Part shown: piece by piece, positions 48,201 to 56,257 of the stretch
How the letters are laid out: the number at the start of each line of letters is the position of its first letter
How positions within the stretch are numbered: position 1 is the first letter of the stretch
Program-made: the position numbers and the translations under genes
Notes under the pieces: generated by a model
The model's input: only the letters and a program-made list of their open reading frames with translations
Databases searched by the model: none
What the model was told of the DNA's origin: nothing
Assembly (NCBI GenBank): GCA_028280115.1
Contig: JANQMJ010000030.1
Location: forward strand, 48,526-112,525
Length of the DNA: 64,000 bases
Direction: 5' to 3'
Source of the DNA: Parvularculaceae bacterium
GTDB lineage: Bacteria > Pseudomonadota > Alphaproteobacteria > Caulobacterales > Parvularculaceae

Positions 48201-49303
48201 ACGCGCAGGCCGGTGGCGGGGCCGCGGTTCGACTGGCGAATGTCCGGCCGGCCCGGTTCTTCCAGCCGCTGCAATTGCCCCGCCGCGTTGGGCAGGCCCA
48301 CTTCGGCGAACTGGGTCAGGATGTTGCGCCCGCCGCGCTCGAACACGCGGAAAACGTCCGCCGGCGGAATAACGTGCCAGGTCGGCAGGGGCGCCAGGAA
48401 CGGCAGGGCGCCGCGCGCCGCGGCCTCGGGCGAGGGCGTGCGCGTGCAGCCGAGCGGCGCGTTTTCGTCGGGCTCGCCGGGCGAACACAACACCGCCGGC
48501 TCGCCTTCGCGCGTATAGGATTCGCCGAGCAGGTAGCGCTTGAACGGCAGGATGCCGTTATTATAGGCCGCCCCGCCCCACAACATGGCGCCGGTCGCCA
48601 TCATCGAGCGCTCCGCCGCCTGGATTTCGCGCATATGGCAGGCGCCGCAGGCTTCGCGCGCGGCGCGATAGTCGGACGGATTGACGAAGCGCACATATTC
48701 CGGCGATTCGCGATTCAGCAGCGTGTAGGACTTTTTGGGGTTGGCCGAACTGGGATAATGCCAGGTCTCGGGAAAGCGCGGCAGGACATGGGCCTCATCG
48801 CGGATCGTCCCATAGCGTTCGCTGTCGCGATCGAGCCCCTCATCGGCGAAGACGCGCGGATTGCCGCCGTGACAGTCGGTGCAGCCAAGCCGGATGTCCG
48901 CCCCGCCCGGATGCATGGTCGGCGCGTCGGTCTGGGTGTGACAGGAAAGACAGCCCGCGCTTTTGGCGTCGACCGCGGCGCGCTCCTGATAGATCGGCGC
49001 CGGCGCCGCGCGGACAAGGGAATAATCCCGCTCGACGGGCTTTTCTTCGTCGGCGGCCAGCGCAGGCGACAAAAACGCAAGCGCCGATGCAAACAACGCA
49101 ATCGATGCGCAAGTCGCAAACTTCCTCCCCCGCTTGCGGGGGGTTGGAAGGGGCCCCAACCCCTTCCAACGGTCCGAAGGACCGGAGGGGGTGAGCCGAC
49201 GTTTTGATTTGGCCCCCTCCGTCGCCTGCGGCGACACCTCCCCCATGAATGGGGGAGGAAAGGCGACGCGCAAGGCGGCGAATATGTCGGCGAAGGGTCG
49301 CAT
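45245..49303 (-). CDS. Decaheme cytochrome c with C-terminal LVIVD-repeat propeller
   Basis: 1352 residues. A signal peptide (SIALFASALAFLSPALA) is preceded by about 60 residues, mostly encoded by a palindromic repeat (49121-49261). The next ~800 residues hold ten CxxCH motifs: CLSCH, CTDCH, CGACH, CASCH, CMICH, CADCH, CKDCH, CYTCH, CGGCH, CTDCH. The last ~400 contain six LVIVD-type units such as YAYIAADAGLVVLDLDDPLNP and YAYVAAKSEGLVIVDIKKP, a fold found in cell-surface beta-propellers. No lipobox, so it may be periplasmic or surface-bound through the neighbouring barrel. Start ATG overlaps the barrel gene's stop (ATGA). Likely the terminal electron carrier or a reductase; substrate unknown. 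Confidence 0.85.
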   Translation of the reverse strand: MRPFADIFAALRVAFPPPFMGEVSPQATEGAKSKRRLTPSGPSDRWKGLGPLPTPRKRGRKFATCASIALFASALAFLSPALAADEEKPVERDYSLVRAAPAPIYQERAAVDAKSAGCLSCHTQTDAPTMHPGGADIRLGCTDCHGGNPRVFADEGLDRDSERYGTIRDEAHVLPRFPETWHYPSSANPKKSYTLLNRESPEYVRFVNPSDYRAAREACGACHMREIQAAERSMMATGAMLWGGAAYNNGILPFKRYLLGESYTREGEPAVLCSPGEPDENAPLGCTRTPSPEAAARGALPFLAPLPTWHVIPPADVFRVFERGGRNILTQFAEVGLPNAAGQLQRLEEPGRPDIRQSNRGPATGLRVAIPVLNIHKTRLNDPFTWFLGTNDQPGDYRTSGCASCHVVYANDREPRHSLTYAKYGRDGETQTVDPTIPRGESGHPIRHTFTRAIPTSQCMICHMHQPNMFLNSYLGYTMWDYESDASHMWPKEQKFPTIEEQRKVYDRNPEHAAARGKWAKLDFLRNVYDLNPELSDTQFADYHGHGWNFRGIFKRDRDGNLLDADGNIISPDDPEKWRKDGEGKFVDIGANPGKSVHMMSIHAEVGMQCADCHFSQDSHGSGYIHGEVASAVELRCKDCHGTADAYPTLKTSGPAAPPMGRDLSVLRNPDGRYRFEWLRRGGKDVLVQRSIIDPELEWEISLVKDSVDPKSSAYNAKSARAKLVGLGADGAMTWSRAMDFASRAHRDDEMECYTCHLSWTTSCGGCHLPIEANWETESHHFEGGTTRNYATYNPQVARDQMFQLGIHQDTKNNTVAPVRSSSALVLSSTNVNRERIYVQQPPISAVGFSSQAFAPHFPHTVRKTETKTCTDCHLSEANDNNAIMAQLLLLGTNFVNFVGLNAYVGLDGGVEAVRVTEWDEPQAVFGSYLQKYAYPDYYKAHVERNKRELVNWTRGKNLKGETGALEEIANVRQDAGGAVNCLQLRGEYLFAVEGKGGFRAFDVASIANKAISERILTGPFSPLGHDTHVDTKNATCMALATNQPIDPARNTEEMRELNNEQPFHPLYNYAVITDAVEGLILVNVNTLADGVPGNNFFKRALTWNQDGVLSGARHITLGGHYAYIAADAGLVVLDLDDPLNPRVASITPMNDMRASALQFRYLFVTDAEGLKVFDVTRLDAPILVDTAFIPLDDAQKLYLARTYAYVAAKSEGLVIVDIKKPEYPRVYQKVTFDGALNDARDVIVATTNASLFAYVADGVNGMKILQLTSPASQPNFYGFSPAPRPELIAWRKTFKPALALSKGLDRDRAVDESGHQMAVFGRFGSRPFTRAEMERLFVDERGEPYFVSDEP
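49121..49261. repeat. Palindromic element A inserted in-frame in decaheme gene
   Basis: About 141 bases (47 codons) bounded by CTTCCTCCCCCG and GGGGGAGGAAAG, built of hairpins shared with 8880-9006 and 51044-51181. It lies between the first 14 codons and the hydrophobic core of the signal peptide and keeps the frame open. Removing it would join LRVA to ATCASIAL, giving an ordinary signal peptide. Confidence 0.8.
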
Positions 49304-51210
49304 CAGTAGGTCAGCACCGCGTTGAACAGGACGGAATAATAAAGCCCGCGATCTTCATTCTCGGCAAATAAATCATGAAATCCGTCGCCGGGCCGCAACA
49401 TGGCGCCGGAAAGGCGCAAGACCACATTCTGGATGTTTCCCGGCCTGTAGATCACGGCGCTGGAAAAATCCCAGCCGATTTCTTTGTCGATCGGGCCCTG
49501 CACGCGCAGCGTTTCAAGCGTTTGCGTCTTGTGGAACCACATATGGTTTGCATTGAAGGAAACGCGCAAGGGCGGGGTAATGTCGAAATCGGCCCCGATG
49601 CCGGCGAGGATGATGCCGGGATTGTTGAAGTTCGACTGTCCCTGTTCCTTCGACGACCGCAGATCCGGCAATACCGAGTTGCGACCGTTAAGCCCGATCA
49701 CGCGGCCGCCGCCGATGAACGGAATGGATTGCCGGATCCAATAGTTCGTATCGGCGCCGGCGAATTGCGGGTTTTCGAAGATGGCGTCGAAGCCGCGCTC
49801 CTTGTCGTCGAACGGATCGCCGTCGCCGCTGGCGAACAGGCCCGACAGGCGCACCCGGACCCAGTCGCGGTCGTAGGACGGTTCGATGGCGGCGAAGAAA
49901 GAACGAATGTCCGCCGGCTCGCCGGTGAAGGTGTTGTTGCGGTCCTCGCCCAAGGCGTAATAGGCCGACGCCGTCAGGTTGAGGCGGCCGATGCGCCCGT
50001 CGGCGTTGTAGCCGAAATAAATCACGTCATATTCGCGCCCGCGCAGATCGCCGATCAGCGCCGGCCGGACGGGAAAGCCGTTCTTGTCGATCTCGATGTC
50101 GCCGGCTTCGCGGTTCATGTTGTAGGCCACCGTCACCTGACTGGTCAGGCCGGGAAACGGCAGATCCTGGCGGTAAAGATTGGCGAGAAAGACATAGTCC
50201 TCGCGCGGGCGCACCGTGACGTCGTTAAGGCCCGAATTGGTGTCCTTTTCGAGTCGCGCAAAGGCGGCGATATTGTACTGCCAGCGATTATTGTCGCGAT
50301 TGCCGAACAGGCGCGCGCCAAGCTGGTTGTCCTGGAACAAAAATCCGCGAAAGTCGCTTGAGAAAGGCTGGATGCCGAGCCGAATAGAGTCGAAATCATA
50401 GCGCTTGGAAACATTGCGGATGTGGTAATCGAAGAACGCTTCCTGCAGGCCGATGAAATGATCGTGGCGCGTAACGCCTTCGGACGGCTCCACATGCAAA
50501 ATGCGCGCTTCCTCGACCCGGGCGTAATTATAGTTGATGACCGGCGTTAAGCGGAATTCGAGGTCTTGGGGCTTGTACGCCGTCGACCCCTTAATCAAGG
50601 ACAGGCTGACGATCAGGTTCTGATTGAAGCCGAAACTGTCGCTGTCGCCGAAAAGATCGATGCGGTCGGCCTGGTCCGTGGTCTGAACGCCGACCGGGAT
50701 CGGGAAGGAGCGCGGCTCGGCCACGGTATCGGAAATCACCGCCGCGACGAAGAACCAGTCCTTCGAGCCGAAGACCGGCCGGTCGCCCTTGAGCGTGTTC
50801 TGATTGTAAGGATCCCACCAGCGCGTTTTGACCAGCCCGAGATTTTCCGCCAGGCGCCAGCGGTCGGGAACCGCCGGGAAGCATGACGGAAAGGGGCCTT
50901 CGTCGGCCCGGCAGTCGGGATAATCGTCGAGCCGCGGCGGCGGCACGGCGCCGGGATTGAGCGGTTCGTCCGCGTCCTGGGCGAGCGTCGGCGTGCTGAA
51001 TAAAACGGCGCTGAATGCAATGGCGCGCCATATGCGACCTAATCCTTCCCCCGCTTGCGGGGGAAGTGGGCGCGAAGCGGCCGAAGGGGGTATCGCGCGG
51101 CTTTTGCTGTTCTTGCAGCCCCCTCCGTCTCCCCCGGATTTAATCCGGGGTCGACACCTTCCCCGTAAACGGGGGAGGAAAGACGCGATCATAGGCAGGA
51201 AAAGCTTCAT
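49303..51210 (-). CDS. Outer-membrane beta-barrel protein (porin-like)
   Basis: About 635 residues from ATG 51210, one base after the lipoprotein gene's stop, with AGGGGA 6 bases upstream. The signal peptide (AIAFSAVLFSTPTLAQ) is split from its first nine residues by an in-frame palindromic repeat. The mature protein is a long series of amphipathic strands with alternating aromatics (for example YDVIYFGYNADGRIGRLNLTAS) and ends in VLFNAVLTY, the aromatic-terminated barrel signal. Two Cys near the N-terminus (YPDCRADEGPFPSCF). Flanked by multiheme cytochrome genes, it may be the outer-membrane sheath of a porin-cytochrome conduit; a plain porin is the alternative. Confidence 0.8.
   Translation of the reverse strand: MKLFLPMIASFLPRLRGRCRPRIKSGGDGGGCKNSKSRAIPPSAASRPLPPQAGEGLGRIWRAIAFSAVLFSTPTLAQDADEPLNPGAVPPPRLDDYPDCRADEGPFPSCFPAVPDRWRLAENLGLVKTRWWDPYNQNTLKGDRPVFGSKDWFFVAAVISDTVAEPRSFPIPVGVQTTDQADRIDLFGDSDSFGFNQNLIVSLSLIKGSTAYKPQDLEFRLTPVINYNYARVEEARILHVEPSEGVTRHDHFIGLQEAFFDYHIRNVSKRYDFDSIRLGIQPFSSDFRGFLFQDNQLGARLFGNRDNNRWQYNIAAFARLEKDTNSGLNDVTVRPREDYVFLANLYRQDLPFPGLTSQVTVAYNMNREAGDIEIDKNGFPVRPALIGDLRGREYDVIYFGYNADGRIGRLNLTASAYYALGEDRNNTFTGEPADIRSFFAAIEPSYDRDWVRVRLSGLFASGDGDPFDDKERGFDAIFENPQFAGADTNYWIRQSIPFIGGGRVIGLNGRNSVLPDLRSSKEQGQSNFNNPGIILAGIGADFDITPPLRVSFNANHMWFHKTQTLETLRVQGPIDKEIGWDFSSAVIYRPGNIQNVVLRLSGAMLRPGDGFHDLFAENEDRGLYYSVLFNAVLTY
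51044..51181. repeat. Palindromic element A inserted in-frame in barrel gene
   Basis: About 138 bases (46 codons) with ends CCTTCCCCCG and GGGGGAGGAAAG and inner hairpins including CCCCGGAT-TTA-ATCCGGGG and GGGCGCGAAGCGGCC. It separates MKLFLPMIA from RIWRAIAFSAVLF in the signal peptide of the barrel protein. Its hydrophilic product (about 46 residues rich in Arg, Pro, Gly, Ser) has no counterpart in normal signal peptides. Confidence 0.8.
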
Positions 51211-51211
51211 C

Positions 51212-53242
51212 CTACTTCCCCTGACAGACATTTTGTTCGTTCGAGTCGACGAACGGCGAGAACGGACAATTAATGTATCGCAATCGCACCGGATTCCCGT
51301 TGACGCTGATGACGATGCGGTCGGCGCGAATGCCCGTCGGCGCGTTGTTGAGCGCCCCGCCCAGACGAATGCCGGCGCGGTCGACGCCGAGGAAGGAAAT
51401 CATGTCGTCCTGGTCGATGCCGTCGCCGGAAACGCCGATCCCGCCGATCAAGGTGGAGCCGCGATAAATCGGCACGCTGCCCGGAAAAATCTGAATGCCG
51501 TTCTGCAGCCGGTTCTGCGTTCCGGCAAGGCTGGCGATATCGGGCAGGGCGGTGCACCGCGCCGGCGTGTCTGCGCCAAGGCCCAGCACATGGAACACAT
51601 GGGTGAGAATGTTCTCAACCACGAGCGAGGCCTGCAGGCCCGTGGCGAACGGGCTCCATTGCGTAATCGGCAGCGACAACGGCCCGTGCGCCGTGCCCAC
51701 CTCGCCATCGGGGAAATAGGGCCGGGAAAGATTGCCCCCGGCGCGGTCGGAAAAGGCGACGGTTCCGGTCAGCGCCGTCGGGTCGGGAATGAAATCGCGC
51801 ACATCGTCGACGAAGCTGGCGACATCTTTGTTGGGATTGGGCGCATCGGCGGGGCCGGGCGTTGCGCCAAGATCCGCAGCGGCGATTTCATTGGAAAAGA
51901 AAGCGGCGGTGCGCGCCTTTTGCAGCGACACATCGGCGCCGAAGATCGGCGCGTCCGGGCCGCGCACCATGCCGAGAATGGCGCCGTTGGTATCGACCAC
52001 GGAAATCGTCACCTGGGCGCGGGAATTGAGCGGCCGGCGGATCTGCGCCCGCGCGGCGGTCATGACCGCAAAGGATTCCTCCAAAATCGCGCGGGTCTCC
52101 GCCGCCGTGAGCGGGCTCGCCACGCTGGCGGCGTCGGTGCCGGCGGCGGGGGGATAGCGGTTGGCGCCGGCCCCGTCGGTCAGCACGAAAATATCGTCAT
52201 TGGCATATTCCGCAGGGGTCGACTGACGAATGCCGGACGCTTCCGCGCCGAACATGACGCCGGGAAAGACCCCGCCCATGGAAGCCCCGTCGAAATAGGC
52301 CGTCACGTCCACAAGATCGCCCTGCGCGCCCCCGGTGATCGAGGCGAAGGACGGCGCCGCGCCGGGATCGGTCAAGAGATCGCCCGCCGTCGCATCGGAA
52401 AAGCGCAAGGCCGTGCCGTCGACAAAGATGCGATTGGCGCGGATGTCGACCGGCGCGCCGAAGCCGACGGTTCCGGCGAGCGCAATGGCTTCCTCTTCGT
52501 CGTCGTCGACATCAAGGGTGTTGGGATCGAAGCCATAGTCGCCGTCGGAAACGACGCCGACGCCGCCGACCACGAAACCGTCCTTATAAAGAGGAAAACC
52601 GCCCGGATCGGCGGCCAGACCCAACGGCGCGCGCTGCGGTCCGATGCGCGATCCAGCCGATACGAAGCGCGTGTTGAAATCGGAACAGGGAAGCTGGCTG
52701 AACTGCACGCCGAACAGCGGCCCGCTTTCAAGCCCCGCCGTGGTCGGCGCGGGGGGAAAGTGCTCCTGCACGATCTGGCTCGCCGTGCGGCTCGAAAAGG
52801 CGTTGCCGCCGGAAGAAAGATACGCCCCGGTGACGGCCTTTGAAATCGCCGCCAGCGTCGAGGGTACGTCGACGCCCTGAAGGATCGTGTCCGTCGCGCC
52901 GGGGCCTTCGCGCACGGTGGTGGTCGTCGGCGCGCCGGTCATGGCGAAAACGCCGAGCACGTTGCCCATACGGTCGACCACGGCGATGGTGGCGGGGGCC
53001 GAGCGGGCGCCGGCTTCGGCGACGGCCTGGGTGATGATCCGTTCGACATCGGCGACGGCAAGCCCGCGCAGTTCGGCGCGAAACAGCGGCGGCGCAGCAT
53101 CCGGCGGCGGCGGAGGGGGCGGCGGCGCGGGATCGCCCGGCGCGGGCGCCGGCAACGCCTCGCCGTCGCCGCCCTTGCTGCAGCCGGCTGCTGCAAGCAA
53201 TGCGGCGGCGGCCGCGCCGATCATGATCGTCCGTTTGCTCAA
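51212..53242 (-). CDS. Lipoprotein with two GlcG/HbpS-like domains
   Basis: About 676 residues. Start taken as TTG 53242 with AAGGCAGGG upstream; a longer frame is basic and not credible. Lipoprotein signal peptide with lipobox LLAAAGC, followed by a Pro tract (about residues 38-47). Two domains of the GlcG/HbpS heme-binding-like fold seem present: ITQAVAEAGARSAPATIAVVDRMGNVLGVF near the start is interrupted here only for description, and ILEESFAVMTAARAQIRR with VTISVVDTNGAILGMVRG in the middle. HVFHVLG and the RYINCPF tail are unassigned. It lies between glutamate dehydrogenase and barrel genes. Heme or small-ligand binding at the membrane is plausible. Confidence 0.75.
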   Translation of the reverse strand: MSKRTIMIGAAAAALLAAAGCSKGGDGEALPAPAPGDPAPPPPPPPPDAAPPLFRAELRGLAVADVERIITQAVAEAGARSAPATIAVVDRMGNVLGVFAMTGAPTTTTVREGPGATDTILQGVDVPSTLAAISKAVTGAYLSSGGNAFSSRTASQIVQEHFPPAPTTAGLESGPLFGVQFSQLPCSDFNTRFVSAGSRIGPQRAPLGLAADPGGFPLYKDGFVVGGVGVVSDGDYGFDPNTLDVDDDEEEAIALAGTVGFGAPVDIRANRIFVDGTALRFSDATAGDLLTDPGAAPSFASITGGAQGDLVDVTAYFDGASMGGVFPGVMFGAEASGIRQSTPAEYANDDIFVLTDGAGANRYPPAAGTDAASVASPLTAAETRAILEESFAVMTAARAQIRRPLNSRAQVTISVVDTNGAILGMVRGPDAPIFGADVSLQKARTAAFFSNEIAAADLGATPGPADAPNPNKDVASFVDDVRDFIPDPTALTGTVAFSDRAGGNLSRPYFPDGEVGTAHGPLSLPITQWSPFATGLQASLVVENILTHVFHVLGLGADTPARCTALPDIASLAGTQNRLQNGIQIFPGSVPIYRGSTLIGGIGVSGDGIDQDDMISFLGVDRAGIRLGGALNNAPTGIRADRIVISVNGNPVRLRYINCPFSPFVDSNEQNVCQGK

Positions 53243-53307
53243 GGCCCTGCCTTTCCGCACCGATGTGAAACGCAACAAACTACGATTCTCTTCCTTCGGC
53301 CGCGTCC

Positions 53308-54840
53308 CTAGACGTAGCCATAGCCGACCATGGCGTCGGCGACGCGCGCAAAACTCGAAATATTCGCGCCCGCCTGATAGTCGACCACGCCGTTTTTCAC
53401 CGGCGCATATTCGACGCACTGCTCGTGGATCGACTTCATGATCTTGATCAGTTCCTGCTCGACCTGTTCGCGGGTCCAGATCAGACGCTGGGCGTTTTGC
53501 GCCTGTTCAAGACCGGAGCAGCCGACGCCGCCGGCGTTCGCCGCCTTGGCCGGTCCGAAAATCACATTGGCTTTTTTAAGAACGTGGATCGCCTGGGCGG
53601 TCAGCGGCATGTTGGCGCCTTCGGAGACGATTTCGATCCCGTTCTTGACCATGACATGCGCCATCTGCTCGTCGATTTCGTTCTGGGTCGCGCAGGGAAG
53701 GCCGACCTCGCACGGCACGGTCCACGGGCTCTTGCCCGCCTGATAAGAAACGCCGCGCGCTTTATTGGCGAACGACGTCAGGCGTTCGCGGCGCACTTCC
53801 TTGACGTCCTGCAGGATGCTGAACGTATCTTCGTCGAAACCGTTCGGGACATGGGCAAAACCCTGGCTGTCGGAAACCGCGATGACTTTGCCGCCAAGCT
53901 GCATGGCGCGCTGGACGGCGTAGATCGCAACGTTGCCCGAACCGGAAACGACAACGGTCTTGTCCTTCATCGACTTGCCGTGCTTTTTCAGCATCTCCTC
54001 AGTGAAGATGACGACGCCGTAGCCGGTCGCCTCCTTGCGGATTTCACTGCCGCCGAAGGAAAGGCCTTTGCCGGTCAGGACGCCGCCCGTGTAGTGATTG
54101 GCGAGCTGTTTGTACTTGCCAAACAAATAACCGATCTCGCGCGCGCCGACGCCGATGTCGCCCGCCGGCACGTCGACCGACTCGCCGATGTGACGGAACA
54201 GTTCGCTCATCATGGCGTGGCAGAACCGCATGATCTCGCCGTCGGACCGGCCCTTGGGGTGGAAATCGGCGCCGCCCTTGCCGCCGCCCATGGGCAGGCG
54301 CGTCAGGGCGTTCTTGAAGGTCTGCTCGAAGCCGAGAAATTTTAAAACGCTCAGATTGACGCTCGGATCGAAGCGCAGCCCGCCCTTATAGGGACCCATC
54401 GAGGAATTGAACTGAACCCGATAGCCCTTGTTGGCGTGGGGCACGCCCTGATCGTCTTCCCAGGTGACGCGGAACATGATGGCCCGGTCGGGCTCGGTCA
54501 TGCGCTCGAGAATGCGCGCTTTTCGGTAGCCCTGATGGTCCATGTAATAGGGCATGACGGTTTCGACGAATTCGAACACCGCCTGATGGAATTCGGGCTC
54601 GCCGGGATTGCGGCGCATCACCCCATCCATGAAATGGTCGATCTCGCGCACCACGGCCGATCCGGCGCCCGCCGGGGCGGCGAAGGACGACGCGCTATGC
54701 GCCGTTTGCTGCGCCATTTTGCGATGAACCGCTGCAATGATCGCGGTATCCTCGCTTCGGTCGGCCCGCGCCGGCGCCGCGCTGCGCGTCTCGCCGGGCG
54801 CATCTTCCGAATACGCGCTCTTTTTCTTACGCCAGAACAT
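53308..54840 (-). CDS. gdhA: NADP-specific glutamate dehydrogenase, N-terminally extended
   Basis: Reductive amination of 2-oxoglutarate with ammonium in the cytoplasm. 510 residues; the core is the usual ~447, with GGLRFDPSVN, the catalytic Lys region LPMGGGKGGADFHPKG, GDIGVGAREIGYLFG and the nucleotide-fold segment VVSGSGNVAIYA. The extra ~60 N-terminal residues (MFWRKKKSAYSED and an Ala/Ser-rich stretch) have no recognisable domain. Same strand as the multiheme genes, with spacers of 85 and 65 bases, so it could be co-transcribed. Being the only assimilatory enzyme in the group, it may signal ammonium formation by a neighbouring multiheme reductase, or simply be a bystander. Confidence 0.93.
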   Translation of the reverse strand: MFWRKKKSAYSEDAPGETRSAAPARADRSEDTAIIAAVHRKMAQQTAHSASSFAAPAGAGSAVVREIDHFMDGVMRRNPGEPEFHQAVFEFVETVMPYYMDHQGYRKARILERMTEPDRAIMFRVTWEDDQGVPHANKGYRVQFNSSMGPYKGGLRFDPSVNLSVLKFLGFEQTFKNALTRLPMGGGKGGADFHPKGRSDGEIMRFCHAMMSELFRHIGESVDVPAGDIGVGAREIGYLFGKYKQLANHYTGGVLTGKGLSFGGSEIRKEATGYGVVIFTEEMLKKHGKSMKDKTVVVSGSGNVAIYAVQRAMQLGGKVIAVSDSQGFAHVPNGFDEDTFSILQDVKEVRRERLTSFANKARGVSYQAGKSPWTVPCEVGLPCATQNEIDEQMAHVMVKNGIEIVSEGANMPLTAQAIHVLKKANVIFGPAKAANAGGVGCSGLEQAQNAQRLIWTREQVEQELIKIMKSIHEQCVEYAPVKNGVVDYQAGANISSFARVADAMVGYGYV

Positions 54841-54925
54841 GGCCGCCTCCCAACTTAGTCCTTCGATGCTTCAACCGTTTGCATGCCGTACCAAAACTTT
54901 CGCAACCGCGTGCGCCTTTCTTGCG

Positions 54926-56257
54926 TTACCGCGCCATCGCGCCGATCGCCGTCAACGCCCGGCGAAAGCCTGACGCATTATAGGCATAAGGGCTCTGGGC
55001 GTAGCCGCTGGCTTCGTCGATCGCCTGCGTCATCCCGGCCGAGCCGGCGCCGAGCGCGGCGGTCAGGCGCTGGACTGCGAAGAGCGCTTGCTCGGCGGCT
55101 GCGTAATTGGTGTAGCGCCGCGTCATGGCGTCGCTGGTGACTTCCTTCAAAAGCGCCCGCGTGGTTGCGGGATTGTCGAAATCGGTCGCGTCGATGCGCG
55201 CCCTTAGCTTCGCCGTGGTTTCGGCCAGCGCGCCCGCCGCGCGCACCAGGCTTGCCCGGCCCTGCTGCGAGGCCTGATGCAGCGTCATGCCGTTGCGTTC
55301 GAGTTCGACCGCCAGCGCCGGATCGAGCACGCGCGCGGCGGCGAGCAGCATGATGTAATTGGAATCGTTGATCACCGGCACGCCGGGGCCGAGCGCGCGC
55401 GACGGATTGGGCCGCCAGCTAAGCTGGGAAATGTCGTTCGAAATCGGCTGGTGACAGCCATAGCAGTCGAAGAAGAAAAGCTCCGGGAAAACCCCTTCGA
55501 CGCCCTTTTCATCGTCCATGATGAGTTCGAGCGTGCGCGTCAGCGCCGCGGCCTGACCCACCGCCCAGACTTCCGCGCCGGGAGCGGCGCGTTTGCGGTC
55601 GCGGTAATCATCGTCGACCGTGTGGTGCTGCTGAATGGCCGTATAAAGATCAAGTTCGAATTTCAAGCGCGGATGGCCGGCGCCCATGATGCGGTGAGAG
55701 ACGAACTGTTTCTTGGTTTTCGCGCCGAGATGGCAGCTGAGACACAATTCGGCCCGTGCCGCCGGGTCTTCGGTGGGATAAAGGCCCGCGGCGATGTTCT
55801 GATCGTGTCCGGCGCCGATGCGGTGAAAGGCGAGCCAGTTCTGCGCGCCGCCATGACACGCTTCGCAGCCGACGCCGTCGCTGATCTGAAAGCGCTGGCC
55901 GCGCATGGCGGCGGGAATGTTGTCGGCGTGACAGTCGAGGCACTCGTCAGCCTGGTGCGCGGGACCGATGCCGAGATTGGCGGCGATGCGCTTGCCCCAG
56001 GGCGTCAGCAGCGCCTCATAGGCGCGCGAATGGGCGCCGCGCTGCTCAGGCGAGGTCCAAATGAAATATTCGTTCTGGCCGACGACAGGTCCCGCGCCGG
56101 GACCGGTGACCTGGTCGCCGTGACAGCCGGCGGTGGCGCAACTCGGCACGCCGGTGCGCATATTGCCGTCGAGCAGCGGCGTGGGATGGGTCTGCGCCTG
56201 CGCGCCGCATACGGCCGCCAGGAAAAACGCCAGGACTATGCTTGCAAGCCGTTTCAT
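54926..56257 (-). CDS. Pentaheme cytochrome c554-like protein
   Basis: About 443 residues with signal peptide LASIVLAFFLAAVCGAQAQ. Heme motifs: an unusual first CATAGCH (CX4CH), then CLDCH, CEACH, CLSCH and CYGCH. The order and the loosely spaced His residues (WTSPEQRGAHSRAY, FVSHRIMGAGHPRLKFEL) recall the cytochrome c554/hydroxylamine-linked multiheme family, whose relatives carry or reduce N-compounds. The C-terminal ~170 residues are heme-free and helical. ATG 56257 overlaps the FHA-decaheme stop (ATGA); another ATG lies 12 bases upstream. A periplasmic shuttle between the inner-membrane decaheme and the outer membrane is my inference. Confidence 0.83.
   Translation of the reverse strand: MKRLASIVLAFFLAAVCGAQAQTHPTPLLDGNMRTGVPSCATAGCHGDQVTGPGAGPVVGQNEYFIWTSPEQRGAHSRAYEALLTPWGKRIAANLGIGPAHQADECLDCHADNIPAAMRGQRFQISDGVGCEACHGGAQNWLAFHRIGAGHDQNIAAGLYPTEDPAARAELCLSCHLGAKTKKQFVSHRIMGAGHPRLKFELDLYTAIQQHHTVDDDYRDRKRAAPGAEVWAVGQAAALTRTLELIMDDEKGVEGVFPELFFFDCYGCHQPISNDISQLSWRPNPSRALGPGVPVINDSNYIMLLAAARVLDPALAVELERNGMTLHQASQQGRASLVRAAGALAETTAKLRARIDATDFDNPATTRALLKEVTSDAMTRRYTNYAAAEQALFAVQRLTAALGAGSAGMTQAIDEASGYAQSPYAYNASGFRRALTAIGAMAR

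Noticed and set aside
47033..49207. 724-codon plus-strand frame opposite the decaheme gene
   Set aside because: Shadow frame; ten CxxCH motifs on the minus strand decide the coding strand.
49121..51181. Element A copies as insertion sequences or miniature transposons with target duplications
   Set aside because: No transposase frame and no flanking direct repeats that I could confirm; they fit palindromic dispersed repeats better.
50957..52843. 628-codon plus-strand frame opposite barrel and lipoprotein genes
   Set aside because: Spans two real genes and the palindromic repeat on the other strand; no motifs of its own.
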